Source: Avena insularis
Taxonomy: Eukaryota > Streptophyta > Magnoliopsida > Poales > Poaceae
Reading direction: 5' to 3'
DNA: 64,000 bases
Assembly (NCBI GenBank): GCA_023614405.1
Contig: CM042694.1
Coordinates: 130,639,711-130,703,710, forward strand
Shown here: one piece after another, positions 1 through 10,973 of the stretch
Layout: each line of letters begins with the position of its first letter
How positions within the stretch are numbered: the stretch's first letter is position 1
Made by a program: the position numbers and the translations under genes
The notes under the pieces: generated by a model
What the model saw: only the letters and a program-made list of their open reading frames with translations
Told to the model about the DNA's origin: nothing
Database searches by the model: none

Positions 1-145
1 ATGGCAACTCACACCAAGGGATACATATCTAACGAGAGAGGGGACACTTCCATAATGCAAACCATCCTACATAATAACTTCTCTATTCATGATATGACTC
101 TACTAAAAAGGTAAAAAGATAGAAGATAGTGATGTGATACCGCGA

Positions 146-161
146 CACTCCCCCAAGCTTG
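146..161 (-). other. Internal polypurine-tract-like motif of E4a
   Basis: Minus strand reads CAAGCTTGGGGGAGTG, almost the same as the 3' polypurine tract of these elements (for example 41190-41204). It lies just downstream of the acidic ORF stop, as in E4 (43055-43070) and E9 (62889-62904). A role in plus-strand priming is inference. Confidence 0.5.
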
Positions 162-196
162 GAACAAACCAAGGGGACGCCAAACCTGATGACGAA

Positions 197-697
197 TTAC
201 TCCTTCGATGGTGGTGGTATCCTCTTGATGAGCTCTTTGATCAATTTCCCCAAGTCTTCAATCTCGAAGGTGAGATTTTGAATAAGCTGTGAGTTTTGCT
301 CAATGCGGCTCATGATCATGTCGGGTTGAGAATCCCAGCTCTTGCGATTTTCCCCCCACTCTACCTCCTTGAAGTCTTCTTTCCCTGCATAGCTATAACG
401 AGGCAAATCCCAATTGGAGGGTAATTTCTCCTTGGGCATATTCTGGTATTGATGCTCATGGATAAGAGTATGGAAGGGATTCTTGGTGCATGGAGGAAGT
501 GACCAGGGATCTGAACGGTGATGAGGAGGCTTTCCTCCAATAGTCCTGGCAGGGTTTGCCACCACTCCAATGCTTGCAATGGTAGTGCCGGTGTGCTTTG
601 CCTCCTCTTCATCTTCACTCTTGATCTCCTTCTCCTGCCCGGGGTCTTGGAGATCTTCCTCCATAGGCTCCTTTCCTTTATCCTTGGTGGAAACCAT
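197..697 (-). CDS. Athila-type 3' ORF, acidic 166-aa protein (E4a)
   Basis: Function unknown. The 166-residue frame starts MVSTKDKGKEPMEED and has a strongly acidic, lysine-rich N-terminus (about residues 1-35), a central Pro/His-rich part, and a C-terminal stretch (about 125-160, SRIEQNSQLIQNLTFEIEDL) with spaced hydrophobic residues that could form a short coiled coil. It lies in the 3' half of the element, beyond where pol would be, with a polypurine-like motif immediately downstream. That is the same place as the env-like frame of E9, so it may be what is left of that gene. The partner at 43106-43606 is also open and differs by a few residues. No domain is recognised. Confidence 0.5.
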   Translation of the reverse strand: MVSTKDKGKEPMEEDLQDPGQEKEIKSEDEEEAKHTGTTIASIGVVANPARTIGGKPPHHRSDPWSLPPCTKNPFHTLIHEHQYQNMPKEKLPSNWDLPRYSYAGKEDFKEVEWGENRKSWDSQPDMIMSRIEQNSQLIQNLTFEIEDLGKLIKELIKRIPPPSKE

Positions 698-1786
698 TGT
701 GCTTCAAAGCTTTCAAAGATAGTTCCTGGCAGAAACAGATCAAAAACACGACGATAACACGATATACAAACCTCGGGGGATCCCGGGGATTATATATTAC
801 GAAGTTTCACAACAAAAGGAAGGTACTGGGAGAAAACGAGTCGGAGGCGGAGTCCGGAGTGGCCACACCACCTGGTGGAAAGGCCTGGGGAGGGCCCGCG
901 CCACAGGGTGGTGTGATCCACCCTGGCTCCATTTCCGTCCCTCTTTCGCTTCGTAGCTTTCCTTATTGTCTAAAAACTGCAAAAATATAGTTGGATAGTA
1001 TCTTCGCGGAACTTTTCTTACCAGAACTGTTACCTATTTGAAAACGGACTCTGCAGGTCTCTGAATTTGGTATTTAGTGGGTTCTTCCGGAGTCACCACT
1101 TGAATAACATCAATATCTTCATGTGCATACAATTATTAATTGAGTCATAAATACTTTATCTTTCTTATGACACCATTATCTCCACTAACCTGGATATTTG
1201 TTTCACACAAAACTTCACACAGTTCTCATTAGCAACATTAGTATAAGTAAGGTGATAAAACCTTTTGAGTCCAATTTCAACTGAAAACCATCAAAACATA
1301 AGCTACTGTAGCAACTCCTTTTGAAAACCCAAAAAGAATTCAAAAAGGAAATCAAATAAAGAAACAAATGCAAAAGTGGCAAAATCTGTCAAAACAGACC
1401 AGCAGGTAAAGATCAATTTTTTCGAAAAATCTTCTGTTGCTCAAATCAAAAACTTCAAAACTAACGAAAGTTAAATAACAACTTGGGACAGAAGCACAAA
1501 CAATTACAGCTCAATCCGACATACAGAGATCTCTCACGAATTTTTACGGTGAAGCACAAAAATCTGTTTCGAGACAGCAACTTCCCCAAATCTTACTTCT
1601 CTCTCATTAGAGGTTGATCTTGACACAAAAACCAAACAAAAATTATAAGGAGAGGTTATTACCGAAGTAATAGCTTCCAATACTCAAAGAAACAAAAACA
1701 AACTGAAAGCAAAAACAAATTGGGTTGCCTCCCAAAGAGCTCTTTCTTTATAGCCGTTAAGATGGGCATGATAATTTTGATGATGC

Positions 1787-2278
1787 TCACATAGGAGTAT
1801 GAATTGAAGTGAAAGAGAGTATTAAGAAGCAAAAATACACGCATTTAAGTCTAAACCACTTCCTATGAAAGGGAATTTTATAAACAAACAAGTTGTTGAA
1901 ACCAGAGGCTACTAGCATAGGAAGGCAAAAGAAGTGCAACATAAAAACTTTAAGCATAAAACGAGGAAACTTGATATTATTGAGATACATAAGAACACTT
2001 TTCCCTCTCTCATAGTAACCTTCAGTATCATGCATAAACTTAACAATATAGTTATCACAAGGACCATCGTAACAATGATCACTTATTCTAACAGAAAACA
2101 CAGGAACACTAGCTCTCATAACACTACTTTGTGAGACAATATTAGAGGTATCCTTACAAAGGATAGTGTGTCCCTCTTCTTCATACTTAGTGACAAAGTC
2201 TTTCACATTTGCTATTATAGGTTCATCAACCATTTGTTTATCAGGTTCAATATCTTTATTTGTACTTTCATTAACCAT
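1787..2278 (-). pseudogene. Athila gag-protease tail fused to hydrophobic 3' sequence (E4a)
   Basis: The 163-residue frame continues the gag-protease polyprotein after a frame break. Residues about 1-75 (MVNESTNKDIEPDK through VRISDHCYDGPCD) correspond to the linker and start of an Athila-type aspartic protease. Family members normally continue with the D-[IL]-G-A catalytic motif. Here the sequence instead becomes NYIVKFMHDTEGYYERGKS followed by a hydrophobic segment (FMLKVFMLHFFCLPMLVASG). The catalytic motif and everything downstream in pol are absent. The upstream part of the linker (KMHFPVKIKEH) lies in another frame at about 2290-2430, so the original polyprotein is frameshifted. The partner is 44694-45185. 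Confidence 0.6.
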
Positions 2279-2375
2279 ACTACTATCATAGGATGTTCCT
2301 TTATCTTAACTGGGAAATGCATTTTCTCAATGTAAGGTTTAGGTAAGACATGATTAGCTGTATAAACTTCAGTAT

Positions 2376-3263
2376 TTATCGCAGGAACACTCTTAGCAAT
2401 ATCTTTATAAGGTTCATGATACTTATTCCACTTTTTTTAGGCACTTCAATGTAGGAAGCAAAAACCTTAAAATAAGAAGCAATATCTTGAGAGTCTAGAC
2501 CATAAGCATTTTTAATATTTTGAAAGTCATCAGTTCCCATAAAAGATTCAATGCATTCATAATCATAATTTATACTTGACTTTCTACCTTTGTCATTCTC
2601 CCAAGCTTCAGCATTGTCTTGAATACGGTCCAGAAGATCCCATTTAGCTTCTTCTTCCATGCGAGTGAATGATCCAGCACAAGAAGCATCCAATAAATCC
2701 TTATCATGAAGAGAAAGCCTTGCATAGAAGTTATTGATAATAATATTGTTGGGGAGCTCAAGAATGGGACATTTGAGCATTAGTAACTTCAATCTCCCCT
2801 AAGCTTGAGCTGTACTCTCTCCATCAAGAGGCCAAAAGTTGTATATTTGATTCCGATCTTTATGAATCTCACTAGGAGGATAAAACTTTGAATAAAAGAG
2901 AGGTACTATTTCCTCCCATTCCAGAGTTTGACCATTCTTCAGCAGCTTATACCATTCTTTAGCTCTTCCTTTCAGCGATAATGAGAATAACTTCTTCTTA
3001 ACTTGATCTGTAGTAATACCTGCACACTTGAATAACCCGCATAATTCGTGTATAAAGAGTAAATGATCACCGAGATGGATAGTTCCATCCCCAACATAGT
3101 AGTTATCCATAACACGATCAATAATTCTTGTAGGTATTTTATAAGCATCATTCTCAGCAGGTGGTGGTTCATCTACTACCATAACAGCGGTAGTAGCATT
3201 ACCAAATAAGAAACTCAGCGAATTATCCATAATGAAAATAAAGCAACAAACAAAAGTAAACAA
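2376..3263 (-). pseudogene. gag: Athila-type gag, broken by a TAG stop (E4a)
   Basis: This encodes the capsid-type Gag that would form the virus-like particle in the cytoplasm. A Retrotrans_gag-like core is visible (KKKLFSLSLKGRAKEWYKLL and FYSKFYPPSEIHKDRNQIY). The likely start is MDNSLS at 3230, although the frame is open to 3263. A TAG at 2796-2798 interrupts STAQA-WGRLK; the partner at 45283-46170 has TGG (Trp) there, so this is a copy-specific nonsense change. The reading frame also shifts at a run of seven T on the plus strand (2432-2438), shared with the partner, and then ends. The primer site and LTR lie directly upstream. Confidence 0.8.
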
Positions 3264-3313
3264 TACTCATAGTAGAAGTTTCCTTTACCAGTTCCACTCT
3301 CCAATAGCGCTTC

Positions 3314-3333
3314 ACTCCCCGGCAATGGCGCCA
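3314..3333 (-). other. Primer-binding site, tRNA-Asp type (E4a)
   Basis: Minus strand TGGCGCCATTGCCGGGGAGT lies 11 nt inside the 5' LTR. It matches the 3' end of plant tRNA-Asp (complement TGGCGCCGTTGCCGGGGA) with one mismatch, which is the usual Athila primer. Confidence 0.8.
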
Positions 3334-3344
3334 GAAAATAGTCT

Positions 3345-4493
3345 TGATGACCCACAAATATAGAGGGTGTATCGCAGCGTTTTCGCTAAGTAAGAGTGTC
3401 GAACCCAACGAAGAGCAGAAGGTGCTGGCTAGTGGTATGGATCAGGAATTCTCTGCAAATACTTAGCAAACGGATTTTTAGGGGTTTTCGATAAAGCAAG
3501 TAAACAAAGTACGAGTAAATAAAAGACAGTAGGAATAAATGCAGCAATTGGCCCAATCCTTTATGCAGCAAAGGACAAGCCAGTTGTATTACTTAAGATG
3601 ACCAAACGTTCTCGAGGACACATGGGATTACTGTCAAGTGCGTACGCTTTATATAGTTGATTAATCTTCTTTAGCTTGCTAAGTGTTATGTGGGTGAACC
3701 TGTGCTAATGTACTGACCTTCCTAGGACTAATACATACTTGTGATTATACCCCTTGTAAACATCCGTAAGTACAAGAAAGTAATTAAGGTAGAAACCTAA
3801 CCATAACTTTAAACTCTAAGACCCTTACGTCCCTTGTGCAATGGTTTCCTAGCGGGGGTTCAGGTTTCTGTCACTCCGGCAACCCCTACGATTAGTAGCC
3901 AAATACACAATGCATTCCCCTAGGCCCATATAGGTGAAGTGTCATGTAGTCGACATTCACATGACACCACTAGAGGAAGTACACCACAACTTAAATATCA
4001 AACCATTGAATCTTTCTCAACACAACTCCACTACTAACAACATGACTTCTCCCATGTCCTCAAGAACAAAACGAACTACTCACAAGACATCATATGGATC
4101 ATGATCAGAGATGAAATAATGATGTGTAACAATCTGAACATAAACAATAATTCAATGGTTCACTCAATAGCATCAACTACAAGGAGTAATCAACTCCGGG
4201 AAAGTTTCCCCTAAGAACTATGCATGATTCAACCCAATTGTTACAGCAATATGGAGATGGTGATGAGGGTGCTGATGGTGATGATGGTGGTGATGATGAT
4301 GATGATCCCGATGAAGTCCAGCTTGATGGTGGTGTTGATGGCGACGATCTCCCCTCGCCGGGAAGGAATTCCCCCGATAGAAATCTGTCTGCCGGAGAGA
4401 TCTTTCTCTCTTGGTGTTTTCCGCATCGCAGAGGCGGCGAAATCTTTCTGTGGTCGCTCCCCGAGTATTAGGGTTTTGGGAGAATAATATACG
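3345..4493 (-). repeat. E4a 5' LTR, outer part (U3) deleted
   Basis: The repeat starts on the plus strand TGATGACCCACAAATATAG and is homologous to the complete LTRs at 39680-41189 and 10974-12485 up to the bases AATATACG. The remaining 360 bp or so, which on the minus strand contain the LTR start and U3, are missing and replaced by copia LTR. A GAT/ATC-rich simple repeat lies at about 4256-4313. The LTR is therefore promoterless on its 5' side. The junction is identical in the partner at 51373. Confidence 0.85.
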
Positions 4494-5202
4494 ATGATCG
4501 CACAGGCCAGAATTGGGGCCATGGTCACAAGGCATAAATAGAGAGAGAAGGAGGAAGTCAACCAAAGGACTTCTCCAAATATTGGTGTGTCTCATCCCAC
4601 CCATGGGCACCCCTTTATATAGGGGGAGGGGGTGTGCTCTCCCCTTTGGGTTTCCCATGTGGGACTAAACAAGGGAGAGAGAGGGGGCAGGCGCATGGGC
4701 CTCATGGGCCACCGGCCAGGGGTGGGCCCCACCCCGCGCACAGCCCTAGGCTGGCCCGGTGGGCCCCCTTGAGGCTCCTTGGCCTTAGCCTATTTGGCCC
4801 TTCCCTCCTTCGGTTTTCCCTCATGGGCCTTTATTCACTAGGAAGTTTGGCCCATTAGCAGAATAACCCTTCAAATTAGATTTTAATATTAATTACATTA
4901 ATGAATATGTAAATACATATTACAAAATCCGTCTTGACCTGAAACACCTTTCGGTTCCCTTTCGATTTCCTCCAAACGACTTCGGATCTTTCCCGGAATG
5001 ATTCTGGTCCTTTATTCTTTCTCCGAACAACTATGGATCTCTCTGCGGAATGATTCTGGCTTTCTCTTTCTCTACTGTGATTTCGTCTTACGAATGATCG
5101 CTCTCATCGTACCCTTAAGTGTATCCTCTCACGGCTCAGGAATGCTCTAGACATGATCTGTATCAATGATCAACAGAGGGACCAGGGATGTCCATGTGAC
5201 CC
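4494..5202 (-). repeat. E3a copia LTR (Angela/BARE-like), left arm of partial 5' LTR
   Basis: Homologous to 34573-35296 and 51374-52080. On the minus strand it contains a TATA box and is followed on the right by solo LTR E6a. About half of the LTR (the side nearest the copia interior) and the primer site were lost in the deletion that made the 4493/4494 scar. Confidence 0.8.
4614..4621 (-). promoter_or_regulatory. TATA box of the copia LTR
   Basis: Minus strand TATATAAA, in the context CCCTATATAAAGGGGTGCCC, is conserved in all three copies of this LTR (also 34689-34696 and 51494-51501). Position inside the LTR and orientation fit a retrotransposon promoter; activity is not shown. Confidence 0.55.
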
Positions 5203-6638
5203 TGATACATTGCAAATGTATCTATAATTTTTGATGTTCCATGCTTGGTTTTATGTACTTTCTTGTGTTTTGTCCACACTTTGGAGTACTTTTCATATGA
5301 TTCCTTGGACTAACCTATTAACAAGAGCCACGATTTGCCTGCTTTTCTCATGTTTTGGTTTCAGGAAGTCAGAAAATGAATATTCTCGGAATTGGATGGG
5401 ACAAAAGCCAAAGTCACTATTGCCTCTGATACGGAAACCCTAAGGACCCAATCAAAATTCCACGAAAGAGTCTGTAGCCGTCGTCATATCCATCCCTAGA
5501 CCGGGAGGGATCTGAAGCTCTTCCCGGCACCCTGCCGGAGAGGGGAATTCACCCTGGAGGCCTTCTTCATCATCATGCAAGCCTCCGGTGTGATGCGTGA
5601 GTAGTTCATCTCTGGACTACGGGTCCATGTAGTAGCTAGATGGCTGGTTCTCCTCCTTTGTGCTTTCATGTCTAGATCTTGTGAGCTCCGTTCATGATCA
5701 AGATCATCTATTTGTAATCCATACATGTTGTGTTTGTAGGGATCCGATGGATATTGAGATGCTATTTCAGATTGATTATTGATTCTATCATGTCTTTGTT
5801 ATTTGTGATCTTGCATGCTTTCCGTTGTTAGTAGCTATCTTGGCCAAGTAGATGCTAGCAACTCCAAGAGTTAGTATTTATGCTCAATAGTGGGTTCATG
5901 CCTCTGGTAATCTGGGGAAGTGACAGAAATCTCTAAGGTACTAGATGTGCTGTTGCTACTAGGGAGAAAACAACAATCCTTTGTTCATAGAACAATCGTA
6001 TTGTTTACTTTACACGCAATTCGTAAAGCAATAATATTTTGCTTGCAACTTAATACTGGAGGGGGTTCGGATGTAACCTGAAGGTGGATTATTAGTCATA
6101 GATGCAGTTGGATGGCGGTCTATGTATAATGTTGTAATGCCCAATCAAGTCTCAAAGGAGTCAAGATGATTAGTATATGCTTGTATGCTTTCTCGATGTT
6201 TGTCAATTGCCCCGCTGTAATTTCTTCACCCAGCATGTTATCTATATTAAGGAGAGCCACCTCTAGTGAACTATGGACCCCAGTCCTTTCTTTTACATAC
6301 AATCTACATACTGTTTACTGCTTTGTGTTTACTTTCTGCAAACTATTACTTCCTTCCATTCGATACGTTCAATCCTTTGTTTTCAGCAAAACCGGTGAGA
6401 TTGACAACCTCATCGCAAGTTGGGGGCAAAGTTCTGTGGTTGTGTTGTGCAGGTCTCCACGTTCTTCTTTGGCCTGGTAGTGCATACGCCAACGTTCAAC
6501 TAGCTACACCTTTGGGGTGTTTCCTTGCTCGTACTAGATTGATAACCTTGGTTTCATACTGAGGGAATACTTGTTGTTGTGCTCATCATACCTTCCTCTT
6601 GGGGTTCCCCAACGAGCTCGATATATTTTGGGCCATCA
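5203..6638 (+). mobile_element. E6a: solo LTR in the copia LTR (duplicated copy)
   Basis: Begins TGATACATTGCAAATG and ends GGGCCATCA, flanked by GACCC at 5198-5202 and 6639-6643. The unoccupied site is preserved in the other copia LTR at 35292-35296. It belongs to a common pooid Ty3 LTR type whose end region reads CCTTCCTCTTGGGGTTCCCC. This copy lacks 142 bp present in the partner (52305-52446), with TATT at both edges of the deletion. No primer site, polypurine tract or coding region is present, hence a solo LTR. Confidence 0.9.
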
Positions 6639-7371
6639 GACCCCTATGCATTCCTGATGACAATGTCGTTTGAACCGCTAAATGTAGCATCATCTTCCTT
6701 TTGTTTCTCGATACAACTTGTCCGAGATCCGATCATTGGTATCCCATACCTTGTTCAATCTCATTCACAACAAGTTCTGTTTTCTTGTTACCGTGATATT
6801 ACATCCCCGTGACCGAGTCACATGTTGCAACATTTATGGATGTAATCTCACCAAGCCGACCGTATGTATATTTACCCGTCATGTGGGCGAACAAATCCCG
6901 ATCTTGCAGTCACATGTCATCTACTGTTCCTTCAGAATACCCAACGTACACCTTTATAACCACTATATTACCAAGTGGCGCTTGATGCAGTCTAAGTAGC
7001 CTCGGGAAACAGTGAGTAATATGAGCTCATGGTCTAAGGAGAAGGAGTCTAGGTATAGTTGTTGCAAAAATGAACTATATGACTTGATCGTGTTGCAATC
7101 CTTCGAGGAATGTCCAATCACATCATTCTCCAATGATATGATCCCGTTGTCGGTCATAAATGCCCATGATCTTGAAACCCAGATCATCTTCGTGACCAAC
7201 GAACTTGTATGAATAGAGGCTACTAGGGACTTTGTTGTTTCATACCACACATGTACCAATGTTTCTACTTGGCACAGTTCTAGCACAATATGAAACTATT
7301 ATAAACTAACTGAGATATGACAATAAAAACCTATTTATTATTTGCCTCTAGGGCATATCTCCTTCAATAAC
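6639..7371 (-). repeat. E3a copia LTR, right arm, with outer target repeat ATAAC
   Basis: Ends on the plus strand GCCTCTAGGGCATATCTCCTTCA (minus: TGAAGGAGATATGCCCTAGA), the characteristic start of BARE/WIS/Angela-like LTRs, at 7366. ATAAC follows at 7367-7371 and matches the ATAAC left of the whole copia element at 32738-32742. Confidence 0.85.
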
Positions 7372-8381
7372 ACATCATTCTAAGCCCGTAGTATAGTAGT
7401 TGAGTAAAACATCTCTAGAATTCAGGCTTAGCTGTGTAATATATGACACCTTCTAATATAGGTTTACCTCGGGATACTCAGCACTTAAGGGTTTAACTAC
7501 TCGTTGTCTCAATATTTACTCAAATTGCTCAGTTGCAAGAGGATAATTTTGAGAAAAGTGGTCTCACTTTGGTTTTGACTAACCACTTACCTTTCTTTCG
7601 GGACTACGAAAGACTACCAACTTTCCATTCTATCGTAAACTATCCTCACATGTTCTCTGAAACTACTAACAACATTATAGTTACTACCTTAATCTAACAA
7701 TTATCATAATATTATTATACCTATGACTTCTACCATAGACCTACACTGTTCTTTTTACTGCTGTTACAAGATTATTTACAAAATACTTGTCCTAATTCCA
7801 TACTTTATCATGTTCTCGGGGCTATTCTCACCATGAACTTGTTAAGATTTACCTAGTCATCATGATTAAAGAGCTCATCTCACCATGACGACTCTTCTTC
7901 TTAGCTTACTATCAATGATTCTTAACAAAATTATACTCCATCACATGGAATTCTCACATGAATGCCACATGATTTACTTCCAACTGTATTTATACATACC
8001 TTGATGGTCTACCCCGTACGGTATAGTGGTACCAATTAGTGGTAAGATTCTGCTACTTCACAGAGGTTCTAAATATAGACTCCATCACTAATACTACTCC
8101 ACATGATATCCTAATCCTAATTGTAATCTTCTTTGATATTTTAACTTACTACATATATCTTAGTGGTGTTATACCTATTTATAGCTATAAATGACAATTC
8201 TCTAGAGAAGATAGATAACTAATCCTTAAGAAAGATGATAAAAACATCCAACTTAAGTGTGACAAGGTTTATCCTCAAGTGGATATCCATCACAAGTCTT
8301 GGTTTAGATAAGATGACTCCTATAGTCACTATCCAACCTACAGATCTTCCTAAAAGGTTTTAATCCTAAGGTCAAAGCATA
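7372..8381 (-). other. E1a internal region next to the primer site, no coding seen
   Basis: About 1 kb of AT-rich DNA between the copia insertion and the E1 primer site, homologous to 54400-55409. Stops are frequent in every frame and no gag motif is visible. In an autonomous element this would be the leader and gag region. Confidence 0.75.
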
Positions 8382-8394
8382 TGCTCTGATACCA
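8382..8394 (-). other. Primer-binding site, tRNA-iMet type (E1a)
   Basis: Minus strand TGGTATCAGAGCA, complementary to the 3' end of initiator tRNA-Met, two bases from the LTR start at 8397. The same site is at 55410-55422. Confidence 0.85.
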
Positions 8395-8396
8395 GC

Positions 8397-10649
8397 TGCG
8401 GTGACCTAGCATACCACTGCATGATGTAGTATACTATAGTAATTGACATAACACCAATGAAACACCGTTCACTAGTATTACATCCCTCAGAGTGGTACAA
8501 CAGAAACACAGCAGGTCCAAGACATGACTATAGATTACAACTTGAATCTTTATAGAAGATCAAGAGAACACTCTAGGTTAAAGAGAGAAAGCAACTTCTT
8601 ACAAAGAAGAACCTGAAATAATAAATGAGAACTATCTAGCTAATAAGACTAGCATCTAAACTATCTGGCTTGCAATTGCTACTAATGCAATGCTCTACAG
8701 AAGTAGGTTTTATGGCTAGAGAATCTACTCCTATCTACTTAAGAACTTTATCTTCACTTCGGTTGATGTATATGTTGACTTCATTGACTCTGTTGAAGAA
8801 CTTGAGCTATCGATGATGGTTTCTTGAGCAGAAATTGATGTTGGCATTGTCTTCAACAGCTTACAACCTAGCAAGGGTTAAGAAGGTACGGTTCAGTACG
8901 AGCGTACTTAGCAAGTTCACTAAAAAGGAGTGTATGATGCACTATCTCTACAGCCACATACCATAGGTCGTAGGCAATGCAGGTTTTAATAAACATTTCT
9001 TCAAAGGTTGCTTTTATTCTGAAAACTATGTCCGACAACCTTCACAGGTTGACCAGAACCTTCATGGGGTTCCTTTCCTACCACGTTCGTAGCTCCTTCC
9101 CGGAACAAGGAGTAACATGTCACAATTCTTACACTCTGCAGAGGTGCGTCAGTTTTCCCACAAGAGACCTTAAGCTTTGTTGCACAGCTAGGAGTATGTC
9201 CCCGTTCAAACTTCCATGGTTTGAGGCCCAACTTAAGATCCAAGCCAATCACTGCCCCCCTTCGCGACCCCGCATGAAGACACGATCCTTCGGGGCTGAC
9301 TACATCTCCATTAAGCCCCCTTTCGGGCAAGCTACAACCCTAATGAGTTCCTGAAGACTCTGTAAGCAGTTCTATCTGGCGTTCACCATCAGCTATGGTT
9401 AACTTAGACCCAGATAGCTATGCACAGATAATCTAGACACCTAGCTCACGGGGAACTAAGGGGTCCCACCCATATGCTGGATTCTCTAGAACTCCACGAG
9501 AAATCAATAGCCTCACAATAAGGTCATCCGTCCATGCGAAAGGAAGAAGATACAGCTGACTTCTCCGTCCCATTCCAAATTTCATGGTTGACGCGTAATA
9601 TACGATGCTAGAATCACTGGCGACATTGGTTGTTAAGTCCTAGATGATACATTACTGTACAATGGCATTTCCATTGCTAGTTATGATAGATTCGCTGATC
9701 ACCCTGGATCAGTAACCGATATTTCTAGTTAATTGTGAAAATAGTGTTTCGACCTTTTTGAAATGCAGGTGATGACATAGTTGAGTTACAAGCATAGAAA
9801 ATAATCAAAGGACATGAGCAAGTTGTGAACTTGCCTTTTGTGATTGCAATATTATGCACTCACGGTCTTTAAGACAATAGAAGATCCAAATTCTATAAAC
9901 AACATCATTGGTCCAGTAAGGACTAATGTTTAAAGAAGCAAGATGCAGTTATGCATAAGTAATGTAATGTAGTTTGGAAAACCCCGAAGTAATACCCCAA
10001 TATGGTGAATGAGTTAAACTTAGGTGATTTCTTTAAGATTTAGTTTGTCTATAAGTTTACTTTATAAGGCAATATACATATACAAGGAACTTAAGACTAA
10101 CATGTATGATATAAAGTAAATATAACAACACATGCTTAGAGTTATTTGATATTATGTATCTATTATGGAAGTCCATGTTTTAGGTTGATAAGAGTTGAAG
10201 AACTTATTATGAGATTATTGTTTGAAGTGGCAAAATGAATAACTTTTGAAGAGAAGGTTTCTTTGATAAGGTTTAACCAATCTTTATGGTTAATAGAATG
10301 TGATCGATGTCATTTGTGTTTGTTCGATAAGTTTGGATTTGAGATGCCTTATGACTTAATTTGGAACAGACAAAAGTTAACTATAAAACATAATTAGATC
10401 TAGGGTGTGATGTGTTTAAAAGTATTAATAAACTTTAAATCTGATAACAAGCATATTTGAAGGTATAGGATCATTCACTTTCATCTTAAGTGAATGATGA
10501 GTTTAAATGTGATTTGTTATTTTGAATATAGTATCTTATTAAAGAAAGTAAATTTAGATGATTTGAATAATCTGTTAGAGCTAGAATCATGTTTAAGAAT
10601 AGTTAAGAGATAAATAGCATTTATTTCTATGATGTTCAAATTTTACTTA
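8397..10649 (-). repeat. E1a 5' LTR, truncated after 2.25 kb
   Basis: Starts on the plus strand TGCGGTGACCTAGCATACC and matches 55425-57672 and 12537-14759. It stops within AAATTTTACTTA at 10649, where E8 begins. Short open frames here, such as 8977-9354, are not conserved as proteins in all copies and are regarded as chance. A 10-bp stem inverted repeat is at 10471-10497. Confidence 0.88.
10471..10497. repeat. Inverted repeat conserved in the E1 LTR
   Basis: TCATTCACTT and AAGTGAATGA form a perfect 10-bp stem around a 7-base loop. The identical structure occurs at 14609-14635 and 57494-57520 in the other E1 LTR copies. Confidence 0.6.
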
Positions 10650-10956
10650 TCTGAGTGAGTATTACTTTGAAAGCTGCCATTGAAAACCCCATTATGTTTG
10701 ACTCCTGCAATTTGTTAACCGTTCTCTGACCAAGAACAAAGTTTGCCATTACCAATTATGATTTACTTTGTGTATCTTTATTGTGTTTCCTTTACTCATT
10801 GCAAGTTAAGTTATATAATAGTGAGTTGTTTTCTATTATGATTTGTGTATTGATGAATGTGATGCTTCTTGTCTGTATTCTCTTTATCGACACTTCACTC
10901 CATAAACCTGTGGTCATGTTTATTGAGCTCAGTGTTCGCTTGGGGACAAGCAAGGT

Positions 10957-10973
10957 CTAAGCTTGGGGGGAGT
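10957..10973 (+). other. Polypurine tract of E8
   Basis: CTAAGCTTGGGGGGAGT directly precedes the LTR start TGATACGTCC, as in other Athila-type elements of grasses. Confidence 0.8.

Larger units (their letters stand above)
1..4493 (-). mobile_element. E4a: non-autonomous Athila-type Ty3 element, 5' part (duplicated copy)
   Basis: Read on the minus strand, the order is 5' LTR (4493 to 3345), tRNA-Asp primer site, gag, protease start joined to a hydrophobic tail, about 1.1 kb without coding (698-1786), and an acidic ORF. No reverse transcriptase, RNase H or integrase is present. The 3' part is cut off by the window start; the partner E4 shows what is missing. The 5' LTR is truncated on its outer side at 4493, where it runs directly into a copia LTR. 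Family assignment rests on the gag type, the primer site and the polypurine motif. Confidence 0.85.
1..10649 (+). repeat. Segmental duplication, copy A (partner 42910-57672)
   Basis: The stretch aligns base for base, in the same orientation, with 42910-57672. It includes the Athila gag region, the Athila-LTR/copia-LTR scar, solo LTR E6 with its GACCC repeats, the copia end with ATAAC, the E1 internal region and the first 2.25 kb of the E1 5' LTR. Differences are scattered single bases, one 142-bp deletion here (at 5421) and the 3972-bp E5 insertion present only in the partner. The left end lies outside the window. The right end is sharp at 10649, where the E1 LTR stops and a plus-strand Athila fragment begins. 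Shared junctions of several unrelated elements rule out independent insertions. Confidence 0.93.

Noticed and set aside
4218..4658. Histidine-rich 146-aa frame, and Asp/Gly-rich or Met-rich frames on the other strand
   Set aside because: They are translations of the GAT/ATC simple repeat in the Athila LTR and recur in every LTR copy (11124-11654, 40555-41085, 51101-51538).
8977..9354. 125-aa frame in the E1 LTR (also 56005-56430)
   Set aside because: The third copy at 13141-13422 is open on the opposite strand instead, and the frames end differently, so no protein is conserved.
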